Shown: piece after piece, positions 35,069 through 43,035 of the stretch
Position numbering within the stretch: position 1 is the stretch's first letter
Layout of the letters: each line of letters begins with the position of its first letter
NCBI RefSeq assembly: GCF_026104355.1
Contig: NZ_CP110535.1
Span: 558,001 to 622,000 of the forward strand
Source: Halomonas sp. BDJS001
GTDB taxonomy: Bacteria > Pseudomonadota > Gammaproteobacteria > Pseudomonadales > Halomonadaceae
Direction of reading: 5' to 3'
DNA length: 64,000 nucleotides
Program-made: the position numbers and the translations under genes
Notes under the pieces: model-generated
Databases searched by the model: none
Seen by the model: only the letters and a program-made list of their open reading frames with translations
Told to the model about the DNA's origin: nothing

Positions 35069-35555
35069 TAGGCACTTAGCCGTCTTTGCCTGCTGGAATT
35101 AAAGCTTAAATCTACGGTTATACACAGCGCTGATGCTAAATTTATTCCTTTTTATCATCCAATAATAGACTGTGAATTTAAGTAGTAGTAACCATATTTT
35201 GACCTATGAAAGTATTATGGATGTAATGCATAACGGTCATCTCACCATAGCGCTTGTTATTCTGAGGGGGCTCGCGTCGATAAAGCAAATAACATGCTAT
35301 TCGCCCGTTCGGGTGTAGACGAGTTCGTTTGAATTGCCCAGCTCCTTGAAACAAAAATCGCAAATAACAAGTGGCTAGAATAGCGGGGTATTAGCGAAGC
35401 GCAACCCCTAGAGGTCACGAAGCGTCGATCTCTTACGCATGTAAGAAATAGCTTACAAATTTTTAAGCGTTGGCTTACAAAAAGGGGCTTGTGCGCGCAA
35501 AAGAAATGGTATAAGCCTGATTTTTTGAGCATAATGTCATATGCTTCAGGACTGT
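35069..35555. other. Gene-free AT-rich region with small repeats
   Basis: About 490 bases with only implausible frames. It holds a direct repeat GCAAATAACA at 35285-35294 and 35360-35369. A hairpin-forming GGGGT...ACCCC stretch lies near 35383-35407. Three TTAC-type units lie near 35431-35483: the palindrome CTTACGCATGTAAG and two copies of GCTTACAAA. It looks like a non-coding or degenerate accessory stretch; no function can be assigned. Confidence 0.5.
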
Positions 35556-35987
35556 CTACCCCAACTTATGCGGCACAACCTCATGGCCCATTTCTTTATA
35601 GCACTGCCAGCAGGCGCGTTTGGCGACCAGCACTTGTTGGTGCTGGTTAATGATCTCGGCAATTCGCGCGTAGTTTTCTACGCCGTCGGGAATATCGGGG
35701 TGCAGGTTGAGTAGGGCGGTCTCTTCCGTGGGCACCGGTAACTGCTGCCAGCCTAGTGTGATGGGTACGCTGGCGGCCATTTCGCTATCTTCCAGGGCGT
35801 GGGGTAAATAGGCATCCGGGCGGAAATTCCATAGCGCGTCGTCAGCTTGCTCGGCGAGGGCTCTGTCTTCGCAGTGCAGATGCAGGCGGTAGCCTTTACG
35901 CCAGATGGTCTCGGCCAGTTTGCAGGCAAACTGCAAGCGCGCTTCCAGGGTGGTATCGGGCAGAATGTAGAAATCAATGCGCGCCAT
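35556..35987 (-). CDS. holC: DNA polymerase III subunit chi
   Basis: Chi links the clamp loader (through psi) to SSB. It has 143 residues (E. coli 147). The start MARIDFYILPDTTLEARLQFACKLAETIW fits HolC, followed by HCEDRALAEQADDALW and SFVPH-like AYLPHAL; NLHPDIPDG matches the SSB-contact side. ATG 35987 is chosen over the longer frame to 36035, which has a hydrophobic unlikely N-terminus and overlaps the upstream terminator. It is separated from ilvE by a strong terminator, so it needs its own promoter or read-through. Confidence 0.88.
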   Translation of the reverse strand: MARIDFYILPDTTLEARLQFACKLAETIWRKGYRLHLHCEDRALAEQADDALWNFRPDAYLPHALEDSEMAASVPITLGWQQLPVPTEETALLNLHPDIPDGVENYARIAEIINQHQQVLVAKRACWQCYKEMGHEVVPHKLG

Positions 35988-36029
35988 AGCGGTTCCAGGT
36001 AAAACGATTGCAGATACGTCGATTACAAA

Positions 36030-36059
36030 CAGCACCGCCGCATGAGTGCGGCGGTGCTG
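36030..36059 (-). terminator. Intrinsic terminator of ilvE
   Basis: CAGCACCGCCGCA (36030-36042) and TGCGGCGGTGCTG (36047-36059) form a perfect 13-bp stem with a 4-base loop. On the minus strand TTTTC precedes it and TTTG follows. It lies 29 bases after the ilvE stop and before holC. Confidence 0.8.
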
Positions 36060-36087
36060 AAAAGATAAGCGTTGGTTTTAAAACTGC

Positions 36088-37185
36088 TTAAACCAACTGG
36101 GTGAGCCAGCCGTACTTATCTTCGCTGCGACCGTACTGCAGGTCGAGCAGCTTGGTGCGGATGCGCATGGCAATCTCATTATTGCCACCGGCCGCTAGCT
36201 TGATACGCTCGTTTTCGGAAACCAGTTCGCCCACCGGGGTAATGACTGCAGCGGTACCGCAGGCAAATACTTCGGTGATCTCGCCGGACGCCGCGCCTTC
36301 ACGCCACTCGTCAATGCTGATCGGGCGCTCTTCCGGCGTTAGGCCTTCATCCTTGGCCAGCGTCAGTACCGAGTTGCGGGTCACGCCTTCCAGAATAGTG
36401 TCGGTTAGGCGTGGGGTGACCAAACGGCCATCTTTGAAGACGAAGAACAAGTTCATGCCGCCCAGCTCTTCCACCCACTTGTTTTCAGCGGCATCCAGGA
36501 ACGCGACCTGACCACACTGATGGGCTTCGGCCTCTTTCTGCGCGGCCAATGAAGCAGCGTAGTTGCCGCCACATTTGGCAAAGCCGGTGCCGCCGGGGGC
36601 CGCGCGCTTGTAGTTAGAAGAGAGCCAGATCGATACCGGTGCAATGCCGCCTTTAAAGTACGCCGCAGCGGGGGAGGCGATCACGTAGTAGTCGACCTCG
36701 TGGGCGGGGCGAACGCCTAAGAAGGCTTCTGAAGCGATCATAAACGGGCGCAGATAGAGGCTGCACTCATCAGAAGCGTTAGCCGGTGTAGGCACCCAGG
36801 CTTGGTCTTGCGCTAGCAGCGCTTTTAGCGAGCCAATGAAGTCTTCATCGGAAAGTTCCGGCAGTGCTAACCGGCGGGCACTGCGGCGGAAGCGCTCGGC
36901 GTTTTTCTCCGGGCGGAATGTCCAGATCGAGCCGTCGGCGTGGCGATAAGCTTTGATGCCCTCAAAAATCTCCTGGCCGTAATGCAGCACAGAAGCAGCC
37001 GGGTCGAGGGTTAGCGGGCCGTAAGGGCGCACTTGGTGGCCGTGCCAGTCGGCGTCAACGGTCCAGCGCACATGGGCCATGTGATCGGTAAAGTGTTTGC
37101 CAAAGCCGGGGTTTTTGAGAATGTTGTCACGGATCTCATCGGCTATCGGCTGGTTGGATGGCAAAATCTCAAAGTTAGTGGGCAC
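36088..37185 (-). CDS. ilvE: Branched-chain amino acid aminotransferase
   Basis: PLP-dependent fold-type IV transaminase for the last step of Leu, Ile and Val synthesis and the first of their breakdown. It has 365 residues, the longer class also found in Bacillus and eukaryotes rather than the 309-residue E. coli form. Schiff-base Lys204 lies in GFAKCGGNYAASL. Other motifs are LHYGQEIFEGIKAYR, LYLRPFMIAS, WVEELGGMNLFFV and EVFACGTAAVITPVG. The start is GTG at 37185. It lies between pepA and holC, which are normally adjacent. Confidence 0.93.
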   Translation of the reverse strand: MPTNFEILPSNQPIADEIRDNILKNPGFGKHFTDHMAHVRWTVDADWHGHQVRPYGPLTLDPAASVLHYGQEIFEGIKAYRHADGSIWTFRPEKNAERFRRSARRLALPELSDEDFIGSLKALLAQDQAWVPTPANASDECSLYLRPFMIASEAFLGVRPAHEVDYYVIASPAAAYFKGGIAPVSIWLSSNYKRAAPGGTGFAKCGGNYAASLAAQKEAEAHQCGQVAFLDAAENKWVEELGGMNLFFVFKDGRLVTPRLTDTILEGVTRNSVLTLAKDEGLTPEERPISIDEWREGAASGEITEVFACGTAAVITPVGELVSENERIKLAAGGNNEIAMRIRTKLLDLQYGRSEDKYGWLTQLV

Positions 37186-37260
37186 GGCATATTCTCTCTA
37201 CTTGATCCAAGCCCTGAAGGGCAAATAATAGGCGTCGTAATATAAGCGTTAAAGTGGGCG

Positions 37261-37334
37261 TAGCGTGTGCCTTGAAATAAGGCACACGCTAATGTGTTTA
37301 GGTGTAACGGTTGCGTCAAATAAAGGCAACCGTT
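37261..37334 (-). terminator. Two hairpins downstream of pepA
   Basis: TAGCGTGTGCCTT (37261-37273) and AAGGCACACGCTA (37279-37291) give a perfect 13-bp stem. AACGGTTGC (37306-37314) and GCAACCGTT (37326-37334) give a 9-bp stem. They lie in tandem between the pepA stop and ilvE. T-runs are short, so they may be terminators or mRNA-stabilising stems. Confidence 0.6.
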
Positions 37335-37352
37335 GATTGCCTGATTGTGTTG

Positions 37353-38873
37353 TTAGACGTCGCTATTTTCTACCTGGGCGTCTGCTTCACGGTCAAGCAG
37401 GTACTGGGTTAACAGCCCAACGGGGCGTCCGGTAGCGCCTTTCTGCTTGCCGGAGTGCCAGGCGGTGCCAGCGATATCCAGGTGTGCCCAGGGGAAGTGG
37501 TCGGCAAAGCGTGATAAGAAGCAGGCGGCGGTAATGGTGCCTGCCGGGCGGCCACCAATATTGGCCAGATCGGCAAAGTTGGACTCCAACTGCTCCTGGT
37601 ACTCGTCCCACAGTGGCAGGTGCCAAGCGCGATCCCAAGCGGCTTCCCCCGCGTCCAGCAGATCCAGCGCGAGATCGTCGTCGTTGGAGAGCAGGCCGGT
37701 GGCGTGGTGGCCTAAACCAACAATCACCGCGCCGGTGAGGGTGGCAATATCGACCACGCTTGCGGGGGTAAAGCGCTCGGCGTAGGTCAGCGCATCGCAC
37801 AGCACCAGGCGGCCCTCTGCGTCGGTATTAAGCACTTCGACGGTGAGGCCTTTAAGCGTCTTGATAATATCGCCGGGCTTGGTGGCGTGGCCGTCGGGCA
37901 TGTTTTCCGCGGCGGCAACGATAAACACCAGATTGAGTTTGGGTTTGATTGCCAACACGGCTTTAACGGTGCCAAACACGCTGGCCGCGCCGCACATGTC
38001 GAACTTCATTTCGTCCATGCCTTCGCCGGGCTTGAGCGAAATACCGCCGGTATCGAAGGTAATGCCTTTGCCGACCAAGACATGGGGTGCTTCGTCGGCA
38101 TTTTCAGCGCCCTGGTACTTCATTACGATCAGGCGTGTCGGCTCGTTGCTGCCGCGGCCTACGGATAGTAGCGAGCCTGCGCCCAGGGCTTCCAGCGCAT
38201 CTTCATCGAGAATGTCGACCTCGAGCGCGCCTTGTGAGTCGCGCCCCAACTGCTGCGCCTGCTCGGCTAAATAGCGGGGCGTGCAGATGTTCGCGGGCAG
38301 ATTGCCCAGGGTTCGGGTGTAGTTGATGCCTTGGCCAATGGCGTTGCCCACTAACGCCCCCTGCTTCACCTGCGCAACAGCATCGGCATCGCTAATGATT
38401 AACGTCAGCTTGGCTAGGCTGGGGGCTGGCGCAGGCGACGATTTGAACTGATCAAAGCGATAAATCGCCCGTTCAACGGCTTCCATGACCTTACGCGCTT
38501 TCCAGGCCGGGTCGCGGTCAGTCAACGGAACATCGGCAAATACCACGCTGGCTTCGTCGATAGGCAGTTTCACCAGCGCGGCCATGGCCGCATCCAGCGC
38601 CTTGATAAAGGCCGCTTCCTGGCATTTTTCGCGCTCACCCAAACCAATCAGTAGTATGCGCTCGGCGCCCAGGCCCGGTGCAAAGGGCACCATCTGTACA
38701 TTACCCAGTGCGGCGTCAAAGTCACCCCGCTCCAGCAATTGGCCGATCAGACGCTCGCTGGCGTCGTCCAGTTTGGCGACAGTGGGCAGTAAGTCACCCC
38801 CTTTAAAAACCGGCACCAACAAACAAGGTGTTTCAGCTTTGGCTGGGTTTGCGGTCTGAACGGAAAATTCCAT
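37353..38873 (-). CDS. pepA: Leucyl aminopeptidase (M17)
   Basis: Two-metal cytosolic aminopeptidase, 506 residues (E. coli 503). The catalytic domain shows VGKGITFDTGGISLKP, KFDMCGAASV and the signature NTDAEGRLVL, with metal-binding Asp and Glu. E. coli PepA is also a DNA-binding protein in Xer recombination and carAB control. ATG 38873 with GGAG upstream. It is divergent from lptFG, the normal arrangement. Confidence 0.96.
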   Translation of the reverse strand: MEFSVQTANPAKAETPCLLVPVFKGGDLLPTVAKLDDASERLIGQLLERGDFDAALGNVQMVPFAPGLGAERILLIGLGEREKCQEAAFIKALDAAMAALVKLPIDEASVVFADVPLTDRDPAWKARKVMEAVERAIYRFDQFKSSPAPAPSLAKLTLIISDADAVAQVKQGALVGNAIGQGINYTRTLGNLPANICTPRYLAEQAQQLGRDSQGALEVDILDEDALEALGAGSLLSVGRGSNEPTRLIVMKYQGAENADEAPHVLVGKGITFDTGGISLKPGEGMDEMKFDMCGAASVFGTVKAVLAIKPKLNLVFIVAAAENMPDGHATKPGDIIKTLKGLTVEVLNTDAEGRLVLCDALTYAERFTPASVVDIATLTGAVIVGLGHHATGLLSNDDDLALDLLDAGEAAWDRAWHLPLWDEYQEQLESNFADLANIGGRPAGTITAACFLSRFADHFPWAHLDIAGTAWHSGKQKGATGRPVGLLTQYLLDREADAQVENSDV

Positions 38874-39019
38874 GACGGCTCCAACAAGACAAGCATCGAG
38901 GGATTCGGGATAATGCCCCGTTGCTTTTGATTTTGAAAAGGGACTGTGGATAGTTTGATTAGTGTACCCAAGCCATACGCTTATTGCATGGCATCCTGCA
39001 CGTCTAGCCGGAGAGCGCG

Positions 39020-40099
39020 TTGATTTTATTTCGGTATCTAACTCGCGAAGTGTTACTCACCATGTCAGCGGTTGCTGGGATTCTGCTGTTGGTGATCATG
39101 GGCAGCCGCTTTATCCGCTATTTTTCGGACGCAGCCGAAGGCGATATCCCTGTCACCATGTTGGGCAGCCTGATGATGTTTCACCTGCCTGGCTTTATGG
39201 AACTGATCCTACCACTGTCGTTTTTTCTAGGCATTCTGCTCGCTTACGGGCAGCTCTATATGAACAGCGAAATCACCGTGATGGTCGCTTGCGGGATGAG
39301 CCCCACTCGGCTGTTGAAAGTGACCTTGCTGCCCGCCAGCGTGGTGGCGGTACTGGTCGGGGTCTGCAGCCTTTGGTTGACGCCTTTGGGGGCGCTGCAA
39401 ACCGAAACTGCGTTGGAAGAGCAGCGTAGCCGCCTGGACGTTTCGGTACTGGCCCCAGGGCGCTTTCAAGAATTTGGCGGTGGCCGTACCGCTTACATCG
39501 GCAGCTTCTCTAGCGACGGTACGGAAATGCAGGATGTGCTGGTGCACGAGCAGAACCAGCCCGGCGACGAAGGCACTCACGACTACGTTACCCGGGCGGC
39601 ATCGGGCTATCAGGAAACCCGCCTCGAAACGGGTAGCCGTTTCCTGGTGCTGGATGACGGTGAGCGCTATGGGGTGACCCCGGGCGATAAAAGCGCTGAG
39701 CGACTCACCTTTGAGCGCTACACGTTACGATTGGGGTTGAATCGCGATCGACAGGAACTCGATTCCTTGGAGTATGCCACCACGCCTGCACTGTGGAACA
39801 ACCCCAACCCCCGTGCCCAGGCCCAATGGCAGTGGCGTGCGGGTCTACCCTTAATGGTGTTTGTGTTGGCCTTGATGGCGCAACCGCTTTCCCGGGTTAA
39901 TCCCCGCCAGGGGCGCTTTGGCAAACTGCTGCCCGCTGTATTTTTATACGTCGCCTATCTCAGCCTGCTGCTGGCAGTGGTCGATGCCATTGGCAGCGAT
40001 ACCTGGTCGACTACGTTGGGGGTGTGGCCGGTACACGGAGTGTTCTTAGGATTGGGCCTGCTAATGCTGTGGCGCTCGCAACGTAAGGGGATGCGCTGA
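39020..40099 (+). CDS. lptF: LPS export system permease LptF
   Basis: One of the two permeases of the LptB2FG complex, which extracts lipopolysaccharide from the inner membrane. It has 359 residues. Helices 1-3 are in the first 110 residues (FRYLTREVLLTMSAVAGILLLVIMG; ELILPLSFFLGILLAYGQLY), with a periplasmic jellyroll in the middle and three helices at the end. SEITVMVACGMSPTRLL is the ATPase-coupling segment. The start is TTG at 39020 with GGAGAG upstream. Its stop overlaps the lptG ATG by one base. Confidence 0.94.
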   Translation: MILFRYLTREVLLTMSAVAGILLLVIMGSRFIRYFSDAAEGDIPVTMLGSLMMFHLPGFMELILPLSFFLGILLAYGQLYMNSEITVMVACGMSPTRLLKVTLLPASVVAVLVGVCSLWLTPLGALQTETALEEQRSRLDVSVLAPGRFQEFGGGRTAYIGSFSSDGTEMQDVLVHEQNQPGDEGTHDYVTRAASGYQETRLETGSRFLVLDDGERYGVTPGDKSAERLTFERYTLRLGLNRDRQELDSLEYATTPALWNNPNPRAQAQWQWRAGLPLMVFVLALMAQPLSRVNPRQGRFGKLLPAVFLYVAYLSLLLAVVDAIGSDTWSTTLGVWPVHGVFLGLGLLMLWRSQRKGMR

Positions 40100-41162
40100 T
40101 GGTGCTTGATCGTCTTGATCGTTACATTGCCCGCAACGTGCTGGCGGCCATTGTCGTCGTTCAATGTGTGCTGCTGGGGCTGGATATTACCATGCCTATA
40201 TCGATGATTTAGGCGATGTTCAGGCGGGCTATACCGCCTTTGATGCGCTCCTTTACCTGCTCATGCGCACGCCTTGGCGTTTCTATCAGTACGCCCCGGT
40301 GGCGGTGTTGATTGGCGCACTCATTGGTTTAGGCAGCATGGCCTCTAGCAATGAGCTCACCGTTATGCGCGCCGCGGGGCGCTCCCTGGCACGCATTGTG
40401 TGGGGCGTGATGAAGCCAGTGCTGGTGGTGGTCGTTGTGGTGCTGTTAGTCGCCGAGTATGTCAGCCCGCGCACCGAGCAGTATGCCGAGGCGTGGCGGC
40501 TGGAAAAGCTTCAGGGCGAAGGCGCTATGCTGACCAGCCGCAGCGGCTGGCAGATCGAGGGTAACAGCGTCTACCGTTTCGGCGCGATTCGTGCCGATGA
40601 TGTGGTGCTTGATTTAACCCGCTACCGTTTTGATGACCGCCAGCTAGTCGAAGCTACCTACGCTCAGCGCGCCCGTTGGGAAGATGATGCCTGGCGGTTG
40701 GAAAATGTCGCGACCACACGCATTTTTGCCGACCACACCGAGTCCGAACAGACGGCAAGCATGGGCTGGGACACTTCCTTTACGCCCACCCAGCTAGAGC
40801 GGCTGCTGCGCGATATTGAGAGTCAGGCGCCCAGCGAGCTGTGGGCCTATGCCCAGTTCCTTGAAGAGCAGAACCTGCAGAATGACCAGGCACTGCTCTA
40901 TTTTTGGCAGAAGATGCTGATGCCGCTCACCATGGGTTCGCTGGTGCTGATTGCCGCCTCCTTTGTATTTGGCCCACTGCGCACCGTGGCTGCCGGTACC
41001 CGGGTGTTTTACGGCGTTGTCACCGGGCTGAGCTTTAAGTACGTTCAGGATCTGCTGGCGCCCGCCTCGACGATTTTTGGCTTCTCTCCCGTTTGGGCGG
41101 TTCTGGTGCCGACACTGGCATGCGCCGGTGTCGGGATCTACTTTCTGCGTCGCAACGGTTAA
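40099..41162 (+). pseudogene. lptG: LPS export system permease LptG, interrupted by a -1 frameshift
   Basis: The ATG at 40099 overlaps the lptF stop and begins MVLDRLDRYIARNVLAAI, a good LptG N-terminus. After codon 31 (ACC at 40189-40191) this frame runs into TAG at 40210. The rest of LptG continues in the next frame from about 40191 (AYIDDLGDVQAGYTAFDALL) to the TAA at 41162. One missing base between about 40189 and 40194 explains it. The remaining parts are intact: SNELTVMRAAGRS, the jellyroll and the C-terminal FGPLRTVAAGTRVFYG. LptG is essential, so a sequencing or assembly error is the likeliest cause; real inactivation is less likely. Confidence 0.88.
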
Positions 41163-41230
41163 TGCCGCAACAGTGGCGCTACTTTTTAGCGCCTAAAAAC
41201 CGCTAATAAACACCCAGGAGCTGAGAAAGA

Positions 41231-41706
41231 ATGAGGGAGACACGACGCTTTACTCAGTTGGACAGCGTATGGCCAGCGGGCCTTGGTCGCCGTTTGGGCG
41301 CCATGCTGTACGACGGCTTTTTGGTCACCGCGATTTGGATCGCGGTGACGTCGTGCATATGCTGTTTTTCCGCTATGTGCTGGGACAGCAGCCCGAAGAG
41401 ATTGGCACCACGGCCAGTGATATTTGGAGCCTGCGCCTCATGCTGGTGTTTTTTGTCACGCTGTTTTTTGTTTTTTCCTGGTCGCGCGGGGGGATGACCT
41501 TGGGCATGCAGGCGTGGCGGCTGAGGGTGCAAACGGCAGATGGCCGTTCGCTGAATCTGAAGCAGTGCCTAATTCGCTGCGCGGTGGCGTGGCTCTCGCT
41601 ACTGGCCTTGGGTTTGGGTTACTTATGGGTGCTGTTTGATCAACAGCGGCGTAGCTGGCCGGATATCGCATCCAACACGCAAACGGTGGTTTTACCGAAA
41701 AAATAA
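41231..41706 (+). pseudogene. RDD family membrane protein, interrupted by a -1 frameshift
   Basis: AGGAG precedes the ATG at 41231. The first frame gives LGRRLGAMLYDGFLVTAIWIAVT, the RDD-family start (R and D residues in helix 1). After codon 41 (about 41353) the family sequence continues in the next frame as HMLFFRYVLGQQPEEIG, then SWSRGGMTLGMQAWRLRVQ and the end DIASNTQTVVLPKK. A single missing base between 41347 and 41355 restores one frame of about 158 residues with three membrane helices. Either a true mutation or an error; the lptG break 1.2 kb away is of the same type. Function of RDD proteins is mostly unknown. Confidence 0.8.
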
Positions 41707-41818
41707 TTTCAGTCGGCATGTGGCGAAAAATGCTTTTACGCCAGTACGTTATTTTGCTACTCCTGCTTATTAAGACGAATGGATAGCAAAAAGCAGTGAT
41801 TTCTACTTGATAAGATGT

Positions 41819-41836
41819 ATGCGAATCATTTACATT
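41819..41836. promoter_or_regulatory. Fur-box-like site upstream of bfd
   Basis: ATGCGAATCATTTACATT lies about 30 bases before the bfd ATG and resembles gammaproteobacterial Fur boxes (GATAATGATTATCATTATC and AATGCGAATNATT variants). bfd is Fur-repressed in many relatives. The match is partial and judged by eye. Confidence 0.4.
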
Positions 41837-41864
41837 CATCTCATGATTTCCATGAGGTGTCGCC

Positions 41865-42071
41865 ATGTACGTTTGCGTGTGCAAGGGAGTAACCGACCAT
41901 CAAATTCGCCAGCACGTTAGCGACGGAGCGCGCAGCTGGCGAGAAGTACGCGAGGCAACCGGCTGCGCAACGCAGTGCGGCAAGTGCGCGTGCTATGCTA
42001 AATCAATTACCCGCGATGCCGTTCAGGAAGCACGCCAAGAGGCCGATCTGGGACTCGCTTACGCTGTGTGA
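41865..42071 (+). CDS. bfd: Bacterioferritin-associated ferredoxin
   Basis: A 68-residue [2Fe-2S] protein that reduces iron in bacterioferritin so it can be released. Cysteine ligands Cys4, Cys6, Cys38 and Cys41 are in the same places as in E. coli Bfd (CVC near the start, then CGKC). It precedes bfr by 190 bases, the usual pairing. A Fur-like site upstream fits induction under iron limitation. Confidence 0.94.
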   Translation: MYVCVCKGVTDHQIRQHVSDGARSWREVREATGCATQCGKCACYAKSITRDAVQEARQEADLGLAYAV

Positions 42072-42100
42072 CGCGAATCACTATTGTTAGGGTTATCTTT

Positions 42101-42186
42101 AGCAAATAACTGATTTGCTTGAACTTTTAGTCATCTTATCTATACTCTCAGAAACGCTGGGAGTATAGCTATTTGCGTCTATACTC
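42101..42186. repeat. Inverted repeats in the bfd-bfr intergenic region
   Basis: AGCAAAT-AACTG-ATTTGCT (42101-42119) is a 19-base inverted repeat. Further on, CTATACTC occurs at 42140-42147 and 42179-42186, with its complement GAGTATAG at 42161-42168 between them. The middle copy could pair with either side. These may be operator half-sites or alternative RNA stems controlling bfr. Confidence 0.55.
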
Positions 42187-42262
42187 TTCTCCAAACGTAA
42201 CTGCTTGATCGTATTGTCTAAACTAGATTAAACATCAGCATTACAGTAGAAAAGGTGACGTT

Positions 42263-42745
42263 ATGAAAGGTGATACGAAAGTTATTGAGCATCTCAATAA
42301 GGCGCTCGGCAACGAACTGGTTGCTATCAATCAGTACTTTTTGCATGCCAAAATGTACAAAGATTGGGGCCTGAAAGCCCTCGCCAAATGGGAGTACGAT
42401 GAGTCCATCGAAGAGATGCAGCACGCTGACAAGATCATTGAGCGCATCCTATTCCTTGAAGGTATCCCTAATCTGCAGGATCTGGGCAAGCTGCACATCG
42501 GTGAAAACGTCAAAGAGATGCTCGAAAGCGATCTGAAAATCGAGCACGACGGTCGCAACGACTACATTGAAGCGATCACCTACTGCGAAAGCGTCAAGGA
42601 TTACGTCACCCGCGATATGCTGCGTGACCTCCTTGCTGATGAAGAAGATCACATCGATCACATCGAAACCGAACTTGGTTTGATCGACAAAGTGGGCATC
42701 CAGAACTATATGCAGCGTCAAATGCAGATGGCTGGCGACGAGTAA
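42263..42745 (+). CDS. bfr: Bacterioferritin
   Basis: Haem-containing 24-mer ferritin that stores iron. It has 160 residues (E. coli 158). The di-iron ferroxidase ligands Glu18, Glu51, His54, Glu94, Glu127 and His130 are all present at the E. coli numbers, and haem ligand Met52 is kept. A GGTGACGTT-type leader precedes the ATG. A perfect terminator hairpin follows. Confidence 0.96.
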   Translation: MKGDTKVIEHLNKALGNELVAINQYFLHAKMYKDWGLKALAKWEYDESIEEMQHADKIIERILFLEGIPNLQDLGKLHIGENVKEMLESDLKIEHDGRNDYIEAITYCESVKDYVTRDMLRDLLADEEDHIDHIETELGLIDKVGIQNYMQRQMQMAGDE

Positions 42746-42816
42746 TTCACTCGCTGTTGCTCGCTTAACAAAAGCTAGACTCCCACACTAGCTAGACACT
42801 CAAATTAGATACACAG

Positions 42817-42849
42817 AAGCCAGTCAGTACTCACTGACTGGCTTTGTTC
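42817..42849 (+). terminator. Intrinsic terminator of bfr
   Basis: AAGCCAGTCAGT (42817-42828) and ACTGACTGGCTT (42833-42844) form a perfect 12-bp stem with a 4-base loop, followed by TGTTC. Confidence 0.8.
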
Positions 42850-42927
42850 ATCCTAAGACATCTCAAGCCTCATGGCGCTTTCGGCACCCCCGCTCTATTA
42901 CCATTTCCTGTGAAAACCTGCGTTCGA

Positions 42928-42945
42928 ATGTCATAAGCCTGACAC
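42928..42945 (+). promoter_or_regulatory. Pho-box-like site upstream of the phytase-like gene
   Basis: ATGTCAT-AAGC-CTGACAC resembles the PhoB-binding direct repeat (CTGTCAT, four bases, CTGTCAC). A weaker third unit ATGCTGT follows in 11-base register at 42950. It lies about 90 bases before the ATG of a secreted phytase-like protein, so phosphate control is plausible. Match judged by eye. Confidence 0.45.
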
Positions 42946-43035
42946 GGTCATGCTGTTTGATAGTCCAGTTGATGCTGCACGTTTAATGACATAACCAGAT
43001 GTTTCTTCGGCTCAGGCAAGGAATCAACCTTCATC

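Noticed and set aside
35257-35532. Minus-strand frame of 91 codons
   Set aside because: Biased composition, no ribosome site and no recognisable family; it lies in the repeat-rich non-coding stretch.
42140-42186. Very short CRISPR-like repeat array in the bfd-bfr spacer
   Set aside because: Only three 8-base units, alternating in orientation, with unequal spacing; this is an inverted-repeat structure, not CRISPR.
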